A DNA stretch of 33,777 bases from Comamonadaceae bacterium (GCA_025352965.1 JANXRP010000128.1:1-33777), one strand, 5' to 3'; shown: positions 26,419 through 33,777, numbered from the stretch's first letter. Notes: generated by a model not told the origin, from the letters alone. Numbers and translations: made by a program.

Positions 26419-27981
26419 ATGAATAAGTTGCTCACACCTAACGATTATCTAAAGAAAATCCTTGCCGCTCGCGTCTACGACGTAGCCAAGGAAACAGCGC
26501 TCGATTACGCCAAAAATTTGAGCGCGCGCATTGGACACACGGTGCTGCTCAAGCGTGAAGACCAGCAACCCGTGTTTAGTTTCAAGCTACGCGGTGCGTA
26601 CAACAAGATGGTGCAGCTAAATGCTGCACAGCTCAAAAAAGGTGTGATTTGCGCGTCGGCGGGCAATCATGCGCAGGGCGTGGCGCTAGGCGCAAAAACG
26701 CTGGGAACGCGCGCCATCATCGTGATGCCAACGACCACACCGTCGGTCAAGGTTGATGCGGTGCGGGCGCTGGGCGGTGATGTGGTGTTGTTTGGCGAGA
26801 GTTATTCGGATGCCTCCTTGCACGCGCAAAAGCTACAGGCGCAAAAAGGTTTAACGTTTATTCATCCATTTGATGACCCTGATGTGATTGCGGGTCAAGG
26901 CACGATTGGCCTTGAAATTCTTCGCCAAATGCAAAGCGCACCATCCAAAAAATTAGATGCCGTTTTTGTAGCGATTGGTGGTGGGGGTTTGATTTCGGGA
27001 GTAGCCAACTGCATCAAAGCGATCGACCCCAGCATCCGCGTAATTGGTGTGCAAATGAACGACTCCGACGCGATGATGCAATCGGTGCAATCAGGCAAGC
27101 GCGTGACGCTTGCCGATGTGGGTTTGTTCTCCGATGGTACGGCCGTCAAGTTGGTGGGCGAGGAAACCTTCCGTGTGGCTAGCAGCGGTTTGGTGGATGA
27201 ATTTATGACGGTGGATACCGACGCTGTTTGCGCGGCGATCAAGGATATCTACGTGGATACGCGCTCGATCGTCGAGCCCGCTGGAGCGCTGGCCGTTGCT
27301 GCGATTAAGCAATATGTTGAAAGAAGAAAAACAGCTCGAAAAACCACAAAACCAGAAACCTACGCCGCGATTTTGTGCGGCGCGAATATGAACTTTGATC
27401 GCTTGCGCTTTGTCGCCGAACGCGCTGATGTGGGCGAGCACAAAGAGGCGGTCTTTGCTGTCACTGTCCCCGAAGAGCGGGGTAGCTTTAAACGGTTTTG
27501 CACGCTGGTCGGTGCGGGGCGGAGCATTACTGAATTTAATTACCGCATGTCGGACGCAAAAGTCGCCCATGTGTTTGTAGGTTTATCAACTAGCACGGCA
27601 GACGAATCGAAAAAAATCGCCAAAGCCTTATCCACTGAGGGCTTCAAGGCGATTGACCTCACGCATGACGAACTGGCAAAGGAGCATATTCGCTACATGG
27701 TGGGCGGCGCATCTAGCTTGGCGGTGAATGAGCGTGTTTTGCGTTTCACTTTCCCTGAGCGCCCAGGCGCCTTGCTGAAATTTTTAAGCGCGATGCAGCC
27801 TAGTTGGAATATCAGCTTGTTCCATTACCGCAATCAAGGCGCGGATTACGGACGGATTTTGGTCGGCATTCAAGTGCCTAAAAAAGAATCGAAGGCGTTT
27901 GACGCTTTCCTCAAAAACTTAGGCTACCCCTTTGTTGAAGAAACCGACAACCCCGCGTATCGGCTTTTTTTACAAAGTTAA
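26419..27981 (+). CDS. ilvA: Threonine ammonia-lyase, biosynthetic
   Basis: PLP enzyme that deaminates threonine to 2-oxobutanoate, first step of isoleucine synthesis. The 520 residues match the long biosynthetic form. Lys56 in FSFKLRGAYNKM binds PLP; the glycine loop IGGGGLISGVANC and SAGNHAQGVALGAK are clear. Two C-terminal ACT-like regulatory repeats (about 335-515: FAVTVPEERGSFKRFC and RFTFPERPGALLKFL) predict feedback control by isoleucine. ATG 26419 is preferred over TTG 26410, which lies in the putative -10 box. The stop overlaps the gspC stop by 4 nt. Confidence 0.95.
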   Translation: MNKLLTPNDYLKKILAARVYDVAKETALDYAKNLSARIGHTVLLKREDQQPVFSFKLRGAYNKMVQLNAAQLKKGVICASAGNHAQGVALGAKTLGTRAIIVMPTTTPSVKVDAVRALGGDVVLFGESYSDASLHAQKLQAQKGLTFIHPFDDPDVIAGQGTIGLEILRQMQSAPSKKLDAVFVAIGGGGLISGVANCIKAIDPSIRVIGVQMNDSDAMMQSVQSGKRVTLADVGLFSDGTAVKLVGEETFRVASSGLVDEFMTVDTDAVCAAIKDIYVDTRSIVEPAGALAVAAIKQYVERRKTARKTTKPETYAAILCGANMNFDRLRFVAERADVGEHKEAVFAVTVPEERGSFKRFCTLVGAGRSITEFNYRMSDAKVAHVFVGLSTSTADESKKIAKALSTEGFKAIDLTHDELAKEHIRYMVGGASSLAVNERVLRFTFPERPGALLKFLSAMQPSWNISLFHYRNQGADYGRILVGIQVPKKESKAFDAFLKNLGYPFVEETDNPAYRLFLQS

Positions 27982-28430
27982 TTTTTGCTCGGTAACTCTA
28001 GCGTAAAGGCGGTTGCACCATTGGTTCCGATGGATGCGCTGCGAGCCGCAACGGCTGTGACTTCCAAGCCCTCCTCAATGGCAGAGCCCACGGAATAAGG
28101 CTTGGCGGGCTTGCCATCGACAGATATCAGTGCCGCACCGCGCGTCGCTCCGACAGCCAATACGCCTTGCAATTGAAGGCGTGCTTGCAGCGCCGATAGA
28201 GCACCTGCTGCAGTGGGTGCAACTGGATTTTTTGCGCCAAGTGCAACAGCAACTCTCGGTGTGAGGCTTGGCTCTTGTGCCTCGCCCGCCCGTGCAGCAG
28301 TTAAAGCGGCAGATGGGGTCGGCGCGTCCATGCTTTGCAAAATCCAAAACGCAGCACTGCCAGCAGCTAAAGCCCAGAGCAAAAAAGTGGTGAGACGAAC
28401 CGTCCAAAATGGAAGCAAGGAAGAAGGCAT
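27978..28430 (-). CDS. gspC: Type II secretion protein GspC (homology-region domain only)
   Basis: Inner-membrane component that links the type II secretion platform to the secretin. The 150 residues have a short cytoplasmic start, a transmembrane helix (about 12-31, TTFLLWALAAGSAAFWIL), an Ala/Pro-rich linker, and the periplasmic HR domain (about 80-125: LQLQGVLAV, AALISVDGKPAKPYSVGSAI). The C-terminal PDZ or coiled-coil of some GspC proteins is absent. A gspC divergent from gspG is the arrangement known in Burkholderia-type clusters, which supports the call. The next gene in its direction is ilvA, not gspD/E/F. No Shine-Dalgarno; GATAAT lies 6 nt before the ATG. Confidence 0.8.
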   Translation of the reverse strand: MPSSLLPFWTVRLTTFLLWALAAGSAAFWILQSMDAPTPSAALTAARAGEAQEPSLTPRVAVALGAKNPVAPTAAGALSALQARLQLQGVLAVGATRGAALISVDGKPAKPYSVGSAIEEGLEVTAVAARSASIGTNGATAFTLELPSKN

Positions 28431-28436
28431 GAGAGG

Positions 28437-28444
28437 ATTATCAT
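28437..28444. promoter_or_regulatory. Overlapping divergent -10 boxes, gspC / gspG
   Basis: Minus strand: GATAAT (28442-28437, 5/6 match) ends exactly 6 nt before gspC ATG 28430. Plus strand: TATCAT (28439-28444, 5/6 match) ends exactly 6 nt before gspG ATG 28451. The boxes share four base pairs, both genes lack a Shine-Dalgarno, and both messages would start on the A of the ATG. -35 matches are poor. This is the clearest case of the pattern in the window. Confidence 0.52.
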
Positions 28445-28450
28445 TCAGCC

Positions 28451-28873
28451 ATGAAAAACTTAAATACAGAGCGCGGCTTTACCTTAATCGAGCTGATGGT
28501 GGTGCTGGTCATTATTGGTATCTTGGCGGTGCTGATTGTCCCAAACGTGCTGGATCGTGCGGACGATGCGCGAGTGACGGCCGCTAAAACCGACATCGCC
28601 AATCTCACGCAGGCCTTGAAGCTGTACAAGTTAGATAACCAGCGTTATCCGGGCGCAGAGCAAGGTTTGCTGGCGCTAGTGGCAAAACCAACCGCTGGAC
28701 AAATTCCCGTGACGTGGCGTCCCTATATCGATAAACTGCCGCAAGACCCGTGGGGCAAGCCTTATCAGTATTTAAACCCAGGTATCAAGGGCGAAATTGA
28801 CGTGATGTCTTTTGGCGCAGACGGCGTGCCTGGCGGTGAGGGTAAAAACGCGGATATAGGATCTTGGCAATAA
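28451..28873 (+). CDS. gspG: Type II secretion major pseudopilin GspG
   Basis: Main subunit of the periplasmic pseudopilus. The 140 residues start with a short prepilin leader cut after Gly9 (NTERG|FTLIELMVV), Glu at +5 of the mature protein, and a hydrophobic assembly helix. The globular part has the GspG signature RYPGAEQGLLALV, DPWGKPYQYLNPG, and the calcium loop DVMSFGADGVPGGEGKNADIGSW. Maturation needs the GspO/PilD peptidase, not encoded here. First gene of gspGHIJK. Confidence 0.96.
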   Translation: MKNLNTERGFTLIELMVVLVIIGILAVLIVPNVLDRADDARVTAAKTDIANLTQALKLYKLDNQRYPGAEQGLLALVAKPTAGQIPVTWRPYIDKLPQDPWGKPYQYLNPGIKGEIDVMSFGADGVPGGEGKNADIGSWQ

Positions 28874-28878
28874 GGAGC

Positions 28879-29313
28879 GTGGCCATCAACAAAGTTCGCG
28901 GCTTCACGCTTTTAGAGCTGCTCGTGGTCATCGCCGTGATTGCACTGGGTACAGCGGGCGTGACTTTGGCGATGCGGGATGCGGGGCAAACCAGCTTAGA
29001 GCGCGAGGCGCTTCGGCTCTCGGCCTTGCTGGATGCGGCTCGCAGTCAATCACGGGCTTCTGGCGTGATGGTGACTTGGGAAGCGGTGCAAGATGATTCC
29101 GCGTTGCCCGTCATGCGCTGGCGCGGTCTGCGCAGCAAAGAGCCGCTACCAACGCAGTGGCTAGACGCGCAAACTCGTGTCATCGCAAGAGCCCCACTGG
29201 TGCTTGGCCCCGATCCCGTGATAGCGCCGCAGCGTGTTCGCTTGACTCTTGATACAGAACACCGCGATGTGGTGACCGATGGTGTGGGTGCGTTTCGGGT
29301 GGAGGTCAAGTGA
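28879..29313 (+). CDS. gspH: Type II secretion minor pseudopilin GspH
   Basis: From GTG 28879 the protein has 144 residues: leader MAINKVRG|FTLLELLVVIAVIALGTA, with Glu at +5, and a GspH-type C-terminal domain with VRLTLDTEHRD near its end. It begins 5 nt after the gspG stop. AAGGAG is only 1 nt from the GTG, unusually close; an in-frame TTG at 28864, overlapping gspG, is an alternative but also has poor spacing. No ATG is available before the prepilin motif. Confidence 0.85.
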   Translation: MAINKVRGFTLLELLVVIAVIALGTAGVTLAMRDAGQTSLEREALRLSALLDAARSQSRASGVMVTWEAVQDDSALPVMRWRGLRSKEPLPTQWLDAQTRVIARAPLVLGPDPVIAPQRVRLTLDTEHRDVVTDGVGAFRVEVK

Positions 29314-29684
29314 GACGCACGCGCGGCTTCACGCTTGTCGAGGTGCTGGTCGCGCTGGCGATTGTCGCTATTGCGCTGGGCGCTGGATTGCGCGTGAGCG
29401 GTTCGCAAATCAATCATGCCCAGCGCCAAGGCGATATGTTCCGTGCGCAACTCTGCGCTGAGAACGAGCTCATCAAGCTGCGCCTAACAAGGCAACTGCC
29501 CGACACGGGGGATAAGAGTTTTAGTTGCGAGCAAGCGGGGATTGTTTTAGAAGGCAAGCTGCATGTGGAGGCCACGCCCAACCCAAGTTTTCGCAAAGTT
29601 GATGCACTGGTTTATCAAGCCGCAGGCGATGACAGGCAAGCTTATACGTTGGTGAAGCTCTCAACCCTCGTGGGGCGGTTTTGA
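29310..29684 (+). CDS. gspI: Type II secretion minor pseudopilin GspI
   Basis: The 124-residue minor pseudopilin forms the pseudopilus tip with GspJ and GspK. Leader MRRTRG|FTLVEVLVALAIVAIALGAGLR, with Glu at +5; FRAQLCAENELIKLRL fits the GspI globular start. GTG 29310 overlaps the gspH stop by 4 nt, with GGAGG 4 nt before it, so it is translationally coupled. Confidence 0.9.
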   Translation: MRRTRGFTLVEVLVALAIVAIALGAGLRVSGSQINHAQRQGDMFRAQLCAENELIKLRLTRQLPDTGDKSFSCEQAGIVLEGKLHVEATPNPSFRKVDALVYQAAGDDRQAYTLVKLSTLVGRF

Positions 29685-30355
29685 TGCATCCATCTCGTTT
29701 ATCACGGACGCACGGCTTTACTTTGATCGAAGTGCTGGTGGCGCTGGTGCTGGTCAGCCTGCTCTCGCTCATGGCGTGGCGCGCCTTGGAGGGCATGGGG
29801 CAAGCAGGTGAACTCACTCGGGTCAACGAACAAAGCTTGCAGCGCATTCAGGTGGGGCTGGCGCAGTGGACAGTAGACCTAGACGCGATAGCGGATACAG
29901 GCCTCGCTCAGCCCTTGGATTTTGATGGTCAGCGGCTACGCCTCACGCGTCATAGCAGCGAGCCAAACGCAGGTATCGTGGTCGTGGCGTGGTTGCTGCG
30001 TAGTACCGAACAAGGACGCGTGTGGCAGCGCTGGGCATCGCCGCCTGTCACCACACGAATCGGCCTGCAAGCCGCATGGGATGGGGCTGAGCGCTGGAGT
30101 CGCACGCCGCTCTCGGAGGACGCGGCACGTACCGTGACGTTCATGCCTGTCAGTAGCTGGCAGCTGTTTTATTACCGAGGCGATGCGTGGAGCAATCCAC
30201 AGTCCTCCGCAGGCGGGCCAGGCGCGGACGCCTCCACGAAGTTACCTGATAGTGTGCAGTTGATTTTGGATGTGCCCGCTGGCGCTAGCGATGGATCAAT
30301 AGCTGGCAAGCTGACGCGCTACTGGATTGCACCTCGGCAAGGAGCGACGCGGTGA
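29684..30355 (+). CDS. gspJ: Type II secretion minor pseudopilin GspJ
   Basis: The 223-residue minor pseudopilin has leader MHPSRLSRTHG|FTLIEVLVALVLVSLL, with Glu at +5, then WRALEGMGQAGELTRVNEQSLQRIQ, as in GspJ. The size, larger than GspH and GspI, fits. The ATG shares one base with the gspI stop (TGATG at 29682-29686). A Ser/Gly/Pro-rich stretch near residue 175 (SSAGGPGADAST) may be a surface loop. Confidence 0.9.
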   Translation: MHPSRLSRTHGFTLIEVLVALVLVSLLSLMAWRALEGMGQAGELTRVNEQSLQRIQVGLAQWTVDLDAIADTGLAQPLDFDGQRLRLTRHSSEPNAGIVVVAWLLRSTEQGRVWQRWASPPVTTRIGLQAAWDGAERWSRTPLSEDAARTVTFMPVSSWQLFYYRGDAWSNPQSSAGGPGADASTKLPDSVQLILDVPAGASDGSIAGKLTRYWIAPRQGATR

Positions 30356-31281
30356 AGGCGCTTGTGCATCGTCGCTCTAAGCAAAGCGGTGCTGCCATTT
30401 TGGTAGCGATGCTAGTCGTCACCTTGGTCGCTACGCTGGCCGCAGGACTCCAGTGGCGGCAGTGGCGCATGCTCCAGCAAGAAGCGGCGGCGCGCGCGCA
30501 AAGCCAAGCGGGCTGGGTCTTGGTGGGGGCGCTCGATTGGGCGCGGCTGATTTTGCGCGAAGACGCGCGCTCAGCGGGCAATATTGGCATCATCGACCAC
30601 TTGGGCGAGCCGTGGGCGCTGCCCTTGCAGGAGGCCAAGCTAGCATCGTTTTTGACGGCCGATAGCCTATCGGATCCTAGCCAAGATGCGGCTTATCTAT
30701 CGGGCTATCTCATGGATGCGCAAAGCAAAATCAATCTCACCAACTTGGTATCCAGCCAAACGGGCGAAGCCGTGCTGTCAACCAGTACTTACCAAAGTTT
30801 GACGCGGCTCTATCAGCAACTTAATCTTCCGATTGCAGAGCTTAAAAACTGGACCGAACGCTGGCAAGCCAAATCGGACGGGGCTTTGCGGCCTATGCGT
30901 ATCGAGCAGCTCACGTGGCTAGGTGTGCCAGCCAGCAGCGTCCAAGTGCTTAAAAATCACCTGACCATCTTGCCAAACCGAACGCCTATTAATCTCAATA
31001 CAGCAAGCGCCATGGTGGTTTTTGCTGCGGTGCCAGGCATTGATATGGGCGCTGCGCAAAAGCTGGTGGCGGGGCGTGCGCAGTCGCCGCTGCAAAAACT
31101 ATCGGAAGCCAGCAACATGATGGGTCTTGGCACGAACTTATTGGAGACCGACTTCAGCATTTACAGCCAGTACTTTGAAGTGCGTGGTCGTTTGCGCTTA
31201 GGCGATTGGATCGTGATTGAAGAGTCGCTGGTGCAGCGCGAAGGTTTGAACGTCACCACGGTGTGGCGCAGGCGACTATGA
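30352..31281 (+). CDS. gspK: Type II secretion minor pseudopilin GspK
   Basis: Largest minor pseudopilin (309 residues), predicted to cap the tip. The prepilin segment QSG|AAILVAMLVVTLVATLAAGL lacks Glu at +5, as is normal for GspK. The insert domain (DAQSKINLTNLV, YQSLTRLYQQLN) and the helix-hairpin-like segment LPNRTPINLNTASAMVVFAAVPGIDMGAAQKLV are typical. GTG 30352 overlaps the gspJ stop by 4 nt, with AAGGAG 7 nt before it. gspL would be expected next; a TPR-glycosyltransferase overlaps its stop instead. Confidence 0.92.
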   Translation: MKALVHRRSKQSGAAILVAMLVVTLVATLAAGLQWRQWRMLQQEAAARAQSQAGWVLVGALDWARLILREDARSAGNIGIIDHLGEPWALPLQEAKLASFLTADSLSDPSQDAAYLSGYLMDAQSKINLTNLVSSQTGEAVLSTSTYQSLTRLYQQLNLPIAELKNWTERWQAKSDGALRPMRIEQLTWLGVPASSVQVLKNHLTILPNRTPINLNTASAMVVFAAVPGIDMGAAQKLVAGRAQSPLQKLSEASNMMGLGTNLLETDFSIYSQYFEVRGRLRLGDWIVIEESLVQREGLNVTTVWRRRL

Positions 31282-32621
31282 CGATGAGTGATGTGGCGAC
31301 TCTTTTCCATCAAGGCTATGCGCTCTACACCCAAGGGCGCGAGGACGAGGCGCTGAGTTGTTTTGATGCGGTTATTGCCGCAGCGCCAGACTACTGGCAA
31401 GCGCGCAATAACCGTGCTGATTTGCTGCAAAATGCCGAGCGCTACGAAGACGCATTGATCGATGCCGACTATCTGTTAAAGCTAGAGGCTGCAAATGCAG
31501 GCATGAATGCGGGCACATGGGCCATGCGCGGCCGCATCATGCTTAGGCTAAATCGATTTGCCGATGCGCTCGCCAGTTATGCGCGTGTTCGAGAGCTAGA
31601 CCCTCGTTATCCGCTCGATGTGTTTGAAGAAGCGCTTTGCAGACTTGCGCTTGGCGACTATGCGGCGGGATGGTCACTACACGAGGCGCGCTGGCGTACC
31701 GACTCGATGCAGGCGGCGGCGACGCAGTTAGAGCAGCGTGGGTATGCCCAACCGATGTGGCTGGGGCAAGAGTCGCTTTTAGGAAAAACTATTTTTTTAT
31801 GGCCCGAGCAAGGTTATGGCGATACGCTACAGTTTTGCCGTTATGTCCATGTGGTGCAGCAAAGGGGCGCCAAAGTGATTTTGGCAAGCAACCGACCGAT
31901 GATGCAGTTGCTAAAAAATGCTTTTACGCATCCCGATATTGAGGTCGTGCTTGATTTGGTTAGCAGCCCCTACGCCTTTGATTTTCATTGCCCTTTGATG
32001 AGTTTGCCGTTGGCTTGTGGCACCGACAACTTGGACAAAATTCCTAGCCAAATTCCTTATCTCTTTGCGGATGCACAAAGCAGGCAACAATGGCAAGCTG
32101 CCTTGCAGACCATGCCACATAAGGGCTTGCGCATAGGGCTTTTGTGGGCGGGCGGGCCAAGACCCAACCAACCCACGCTGCAAAGCATTGATGCGGCACG
32201 TTCTTTAAGGCTTGAGCAATTCGCACCTTTGTTCGATTTGGCGCAAACTAGCCCCGCGCAATTTTTTAGTTTACAGCTTGGCGAGCCTGCCAAGCAATTG
32301 CAAGAGCAGCAAGGACTCCCCATCATTGACCTCACGGCAGATCTGACGGATTGGGCCGATACAGCGGCGCTTGTTGCTAACCTTGACCTCGTCATCACTT
32401 GCGATACGGCGGTTGCACACCTTGCCGCCGCGATGGGCAAACCGACTTGGGTGCTGTCTCGGTTTAATGGCTGCTGGCGCTGGTTGACTGACCGAGACGA
32501 TAGTCCGTGGTATCCCGCCGTGCGGCTCTTTCGGCAAACCACGCGTGGCGACTGGACTGGCGTGATGAGCGCGGTGGTGATTGCGTTGCAAGCAAAATTA
32601 AACGAGGCGACGCATGAGTGA
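31278..32621 (+). CDS. TPR protein with GT9-like glycosyltransferase domain
   Basis: The 447 residues have about three TPRs (residues 8-115; EDEALSCFDAVIAAAPDYWQARNNRADLL), the hinge GDYAAGWSLHEARWRTD, and a GT-B domain (about 165-445): LWPEQGYGDTLQFCRYVH, RIGLLWAGGPRPNQ, TCDTAVAHLAAAMGKPTWVL, and WRWLTDRDDSPWYPAVRLFRQ. ATG 31278 overlaps the gspK stop by 4 nt (ATGA); ATG 31284 is the alternative. It is thus locked into the pseudopilin operon. Closely related to the next gene (shared CGTD-x-LDKIP block), suggesting a tandem duplication. Acceptor unknown. Confidence 0.82.
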   Translation: MTMSDVATLFHQGYALYTQGREDEALSCFDAVIAAAPDYWQARNNRADLLQNAERYEDALIDADYLLKLEAANAGMNAGTWAMRGRIMLRLNRFADALASYARVRELDPRYPLDVFEEALCRLALGDYAAGWSLHEARWRTDSMQAAATQLEQRGYAQPMWLGQESLLGKTIFLWPEQGYGDTLQFCRYVHVVQQRGAKVILASNRPMMQLLKNAFTHPDIEVVLDLVSSPYAFDFHCPLMSLPLACGTDNLDKIPSQIPYLFADAQSRQQWQAALQTMPHKGLRIGLLWAGGPRPNQPTLQSIDAARSLRLEQFAPLFDLAQTSPAQFFSLQLGEPAKQLQEQQGLPIIDLTADLTDWADTAALVANLDLVITCDTAVAHLAAAMGKPTWVLSRFNGCWRWLTDRDDSPWYPAVRLFRQTTRGDWTGVMSAVVIALQAKLNEATHE

Positions 32622-33777
32622 GCCGCTGCAACTTTTTACGGATGCCATCGCTTTGCAAAACGCAAGGCGGTTTGAAGAAGCGGTTGAAAAATACGACGCG
32701 TTTTTACGAGGCTATGTTGGTAACGCGCAAATGCATACCAACCGTGGCCTGGCGCTGTTTGAACTGGGGCGCATAGGCGAGGCAATTGCGGCTTACCGCG
32801 AAGCCGTGCTCTGTGATGCGGGTTACTTTGATGCGCACTACAGCATGGGGCTGGCGCTGTTTGTTGAGCGTCGCTACCTTGATGCACTCATGAGTTTTGA
32901 TTCTGCAATAGCGATTGCGCCAAGTGTGGATGCGCATGTTTCGCGCGGATCCACGCGCCTGGAACTAGGGCAATACGACGCAGCGTTGGTTGACTATGAC
33001 GCCGCCTTGCGCATCCATCCAAACTTTGCCAAAGCCCATATGAATAAAGGCTCGGCGCTGTATGAAATGGAACGGCTAGGCGAAGCCCAAGCTTGCTACG
33101 AGCAAGCGCTCTTGCTTCATCCAAACGATCACAGCGTGGAGTGGAACGAAGCGCTATGTCTTTTGCGCGCGGGTCACTTACTGCGTGGCTGGCAGCGTTA
33201 CGAGCGGCGCTTAGAAGGCAGTCTTTCCCAGCCGCTTCGACGCGCCGACTATGGCAAACCCCGTTTTTTGGAAGCGGCGACGGCGCAGAGTTTGTCTGGC
33301 AAAACCATTTTGCTTTGGCCCGAGCAAGGGCATGGTGATGTGATTCAGTTTTGTCGCTATGCGTCAGAGTTAGAGAGATTGGGTGCAAGGGTCATCCTGG
33401 AGGTTTATCCGCCCTTGCTGCGTTTGATGGAGGCAGCATTTGCAAACACGGGCATTCGTGTGGCGTTGGATGGAACCGTCAGCCCCTCCGAGTTTGATTT
33501 CCATCTGCCGCTTTTGAGCTTGCCGCTTATTTGCGGCACGGACAGCTTGGACAAAATTCCAGCGACCACGCCCTATCTTTTTGCTGTGCCACAGGAGGTG
33601 CAAGCGTGGCAAGAGCGCATGGTTCATAAGGGCTTGCGCGTCGGTTTGGTGTGGGCTGGCGGCCACCGCCCCCATCAACCGATTGATGCCAAGGTGGACG
33701 CGGCTCGCTCGCTGCGTCTTGAAGCGTTTGCGCCGCTACTTGCGCTGTCGCACACGATGGACGTGCAATTCTTTAGC
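32614..33777 (+). CDS. TPR protein with GT9-like glycosyltransferase domain (3' end outside window)
   Basis: The first 388 codons are visible and open to the right edge. About five TPRs (residues 10-180), e.g. ALRIHPNFAKAHMNKGSALYEMERLGEA, are followed by HLLRGWQRYERRLEG and the glycosyltransferase start LLWPEQGHGDVIQFCRYA. Then come FDFHLPLLSLPLICGTDSLDKIP and RVGLVWAGGHRPHQ. The second half of the GT domain, with the DTA-x-x-HLA site, is beyond the window. The ATG overlaps the previous stop by 8 nt, so it is translationally coupled. Two more TPRs than its upstream paralogue. Confidence 0.8.
   Translation, partial: MSEPLQLFTDAIALQNARRFEEAVEKYDAFLRGYVGNAQMHTNRGLALFELGRIGEAIAAYREAVLCDAGYFDAHYSMGLALFVERRYLDALMSFDSAIAIAPSVDAHVSRGSTRLELGQYDAALVDYDAALRIHPNFAKAHMNKGSALYEMERLGEAQACYEQALLLHPNDHSVEWNEALCLLRAGHLLRGWQRYERRLEGSLSQPLRRADYGKPRFLEAATAQSLSGKTILLWPEQGHGDVIQFCRYASELERLGARVILEVYPPLLRLMEAAFANTGIRVALDGTVSPSEFDFHLPLLSLPLICGTDSLDKIPATTPYLFAVPQEVQAWQERMVHKGLRVGLVWAGGHRPHQPIDAKVDAARSLRLEAFAPLLALSHTMDVQFFS

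Noticed and set aside
28864-28878. TTG 28864 as gspH start
   Set aside because: It would lengthen the prepilin leader and overlaps gspG; GTG 28879 is nearer the normal leader length, though its Shine-Dalgarno spacing is poor, so some doubt remains.
1-33777. tRNA, rRNA, CRISPR, insertion sequence or prophage
   Set aside because: No tRNA-like cloverleaf, repeat-spacer pattern, transposase, integrase or phage gene was recognised; gaps between genes are too short for most of these.

Overview
This is a gene-dense stretch of a betaproteobacterial chromosome, most likely Burkholderiales. Indications are the near neighbours parE / lytic transglycosylase / parC, a stand-alone N-terminal MetH, a gspC gene divergent from gspG-H-I-J-K, the lptD-surA-rsmA run with an amgK-type kinase opposite it, and the sequences themselves. 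I see no tRNA, rRNA, insertion sequence, phage gene or CRISPR array. The longest non-coding gap is 88 nt (9264-9351), so no 300-base stretch lacks a gene.

Layout. 1-7319 (minus): a tannase/feruloyl-esterase family protein cut by the left edge, then a compact cluster transcribed parE > lytic transglycosylase > parC > uppP. 7336-11264 (plus): a TPR protein with a GT41 (O-GlcNAc-transferase-like) domain overlapping acpP, a strong terminator, fabF, and plsY (fatty acid and phospholipid synthesis). 11261-14010 (minus): ugpA-ugpE permeases followed by fbp. 14036-16617 (plus): an EamA exporter and a TPR-GT9-like glycosyltransferase. 16600-18909 (minus): amgK-like kinase > rsmE > yidB. 18920-23469 (plus): lptD-surA-rsmA (outer-membrane biogenesis and 16S rRNA dimethylation). 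23448-25525 (minus): the N-terminal MetH module > secreted barnase-type RNase > barstar-family inhibitor. 25549-27981: rhodanese (plus), OsmC (minus), threonine deaminase ilvA (plus). 27978-33777: gspC (minus), divergent from gspG-H-I-J-K, which runs by short overlaps into two tandem TPR-glycosyltransferase genes, the last cut by the right edge.

The main non-textbook signals are these. (1) All six divergent gene pairs have start codons 10-25 nt apart. Most of the genes involved carry a TATAAT-like hexamer exactly 6-8 nt before the ATG with no Shine-Dalgarno sequence, often as overlapping boxes facing both ways. This suggests bidirectional promoters giving leaderless mRNAs. (2) Four TPR-glycosyltransferase genes occur in one window; two replace gspL/gspM behind the pseudopilin genes and one is coupled to acpP. 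(3) A secreted RNase and an enlarged barstar sit next to each other. (4) Several conserved operons are broken up: ugp lacks B and C, gsp lacks D/E/F/L/M, amgK lacks murU, and metH is split. All functional assignments are by recognition of motifs and families, without database searches.
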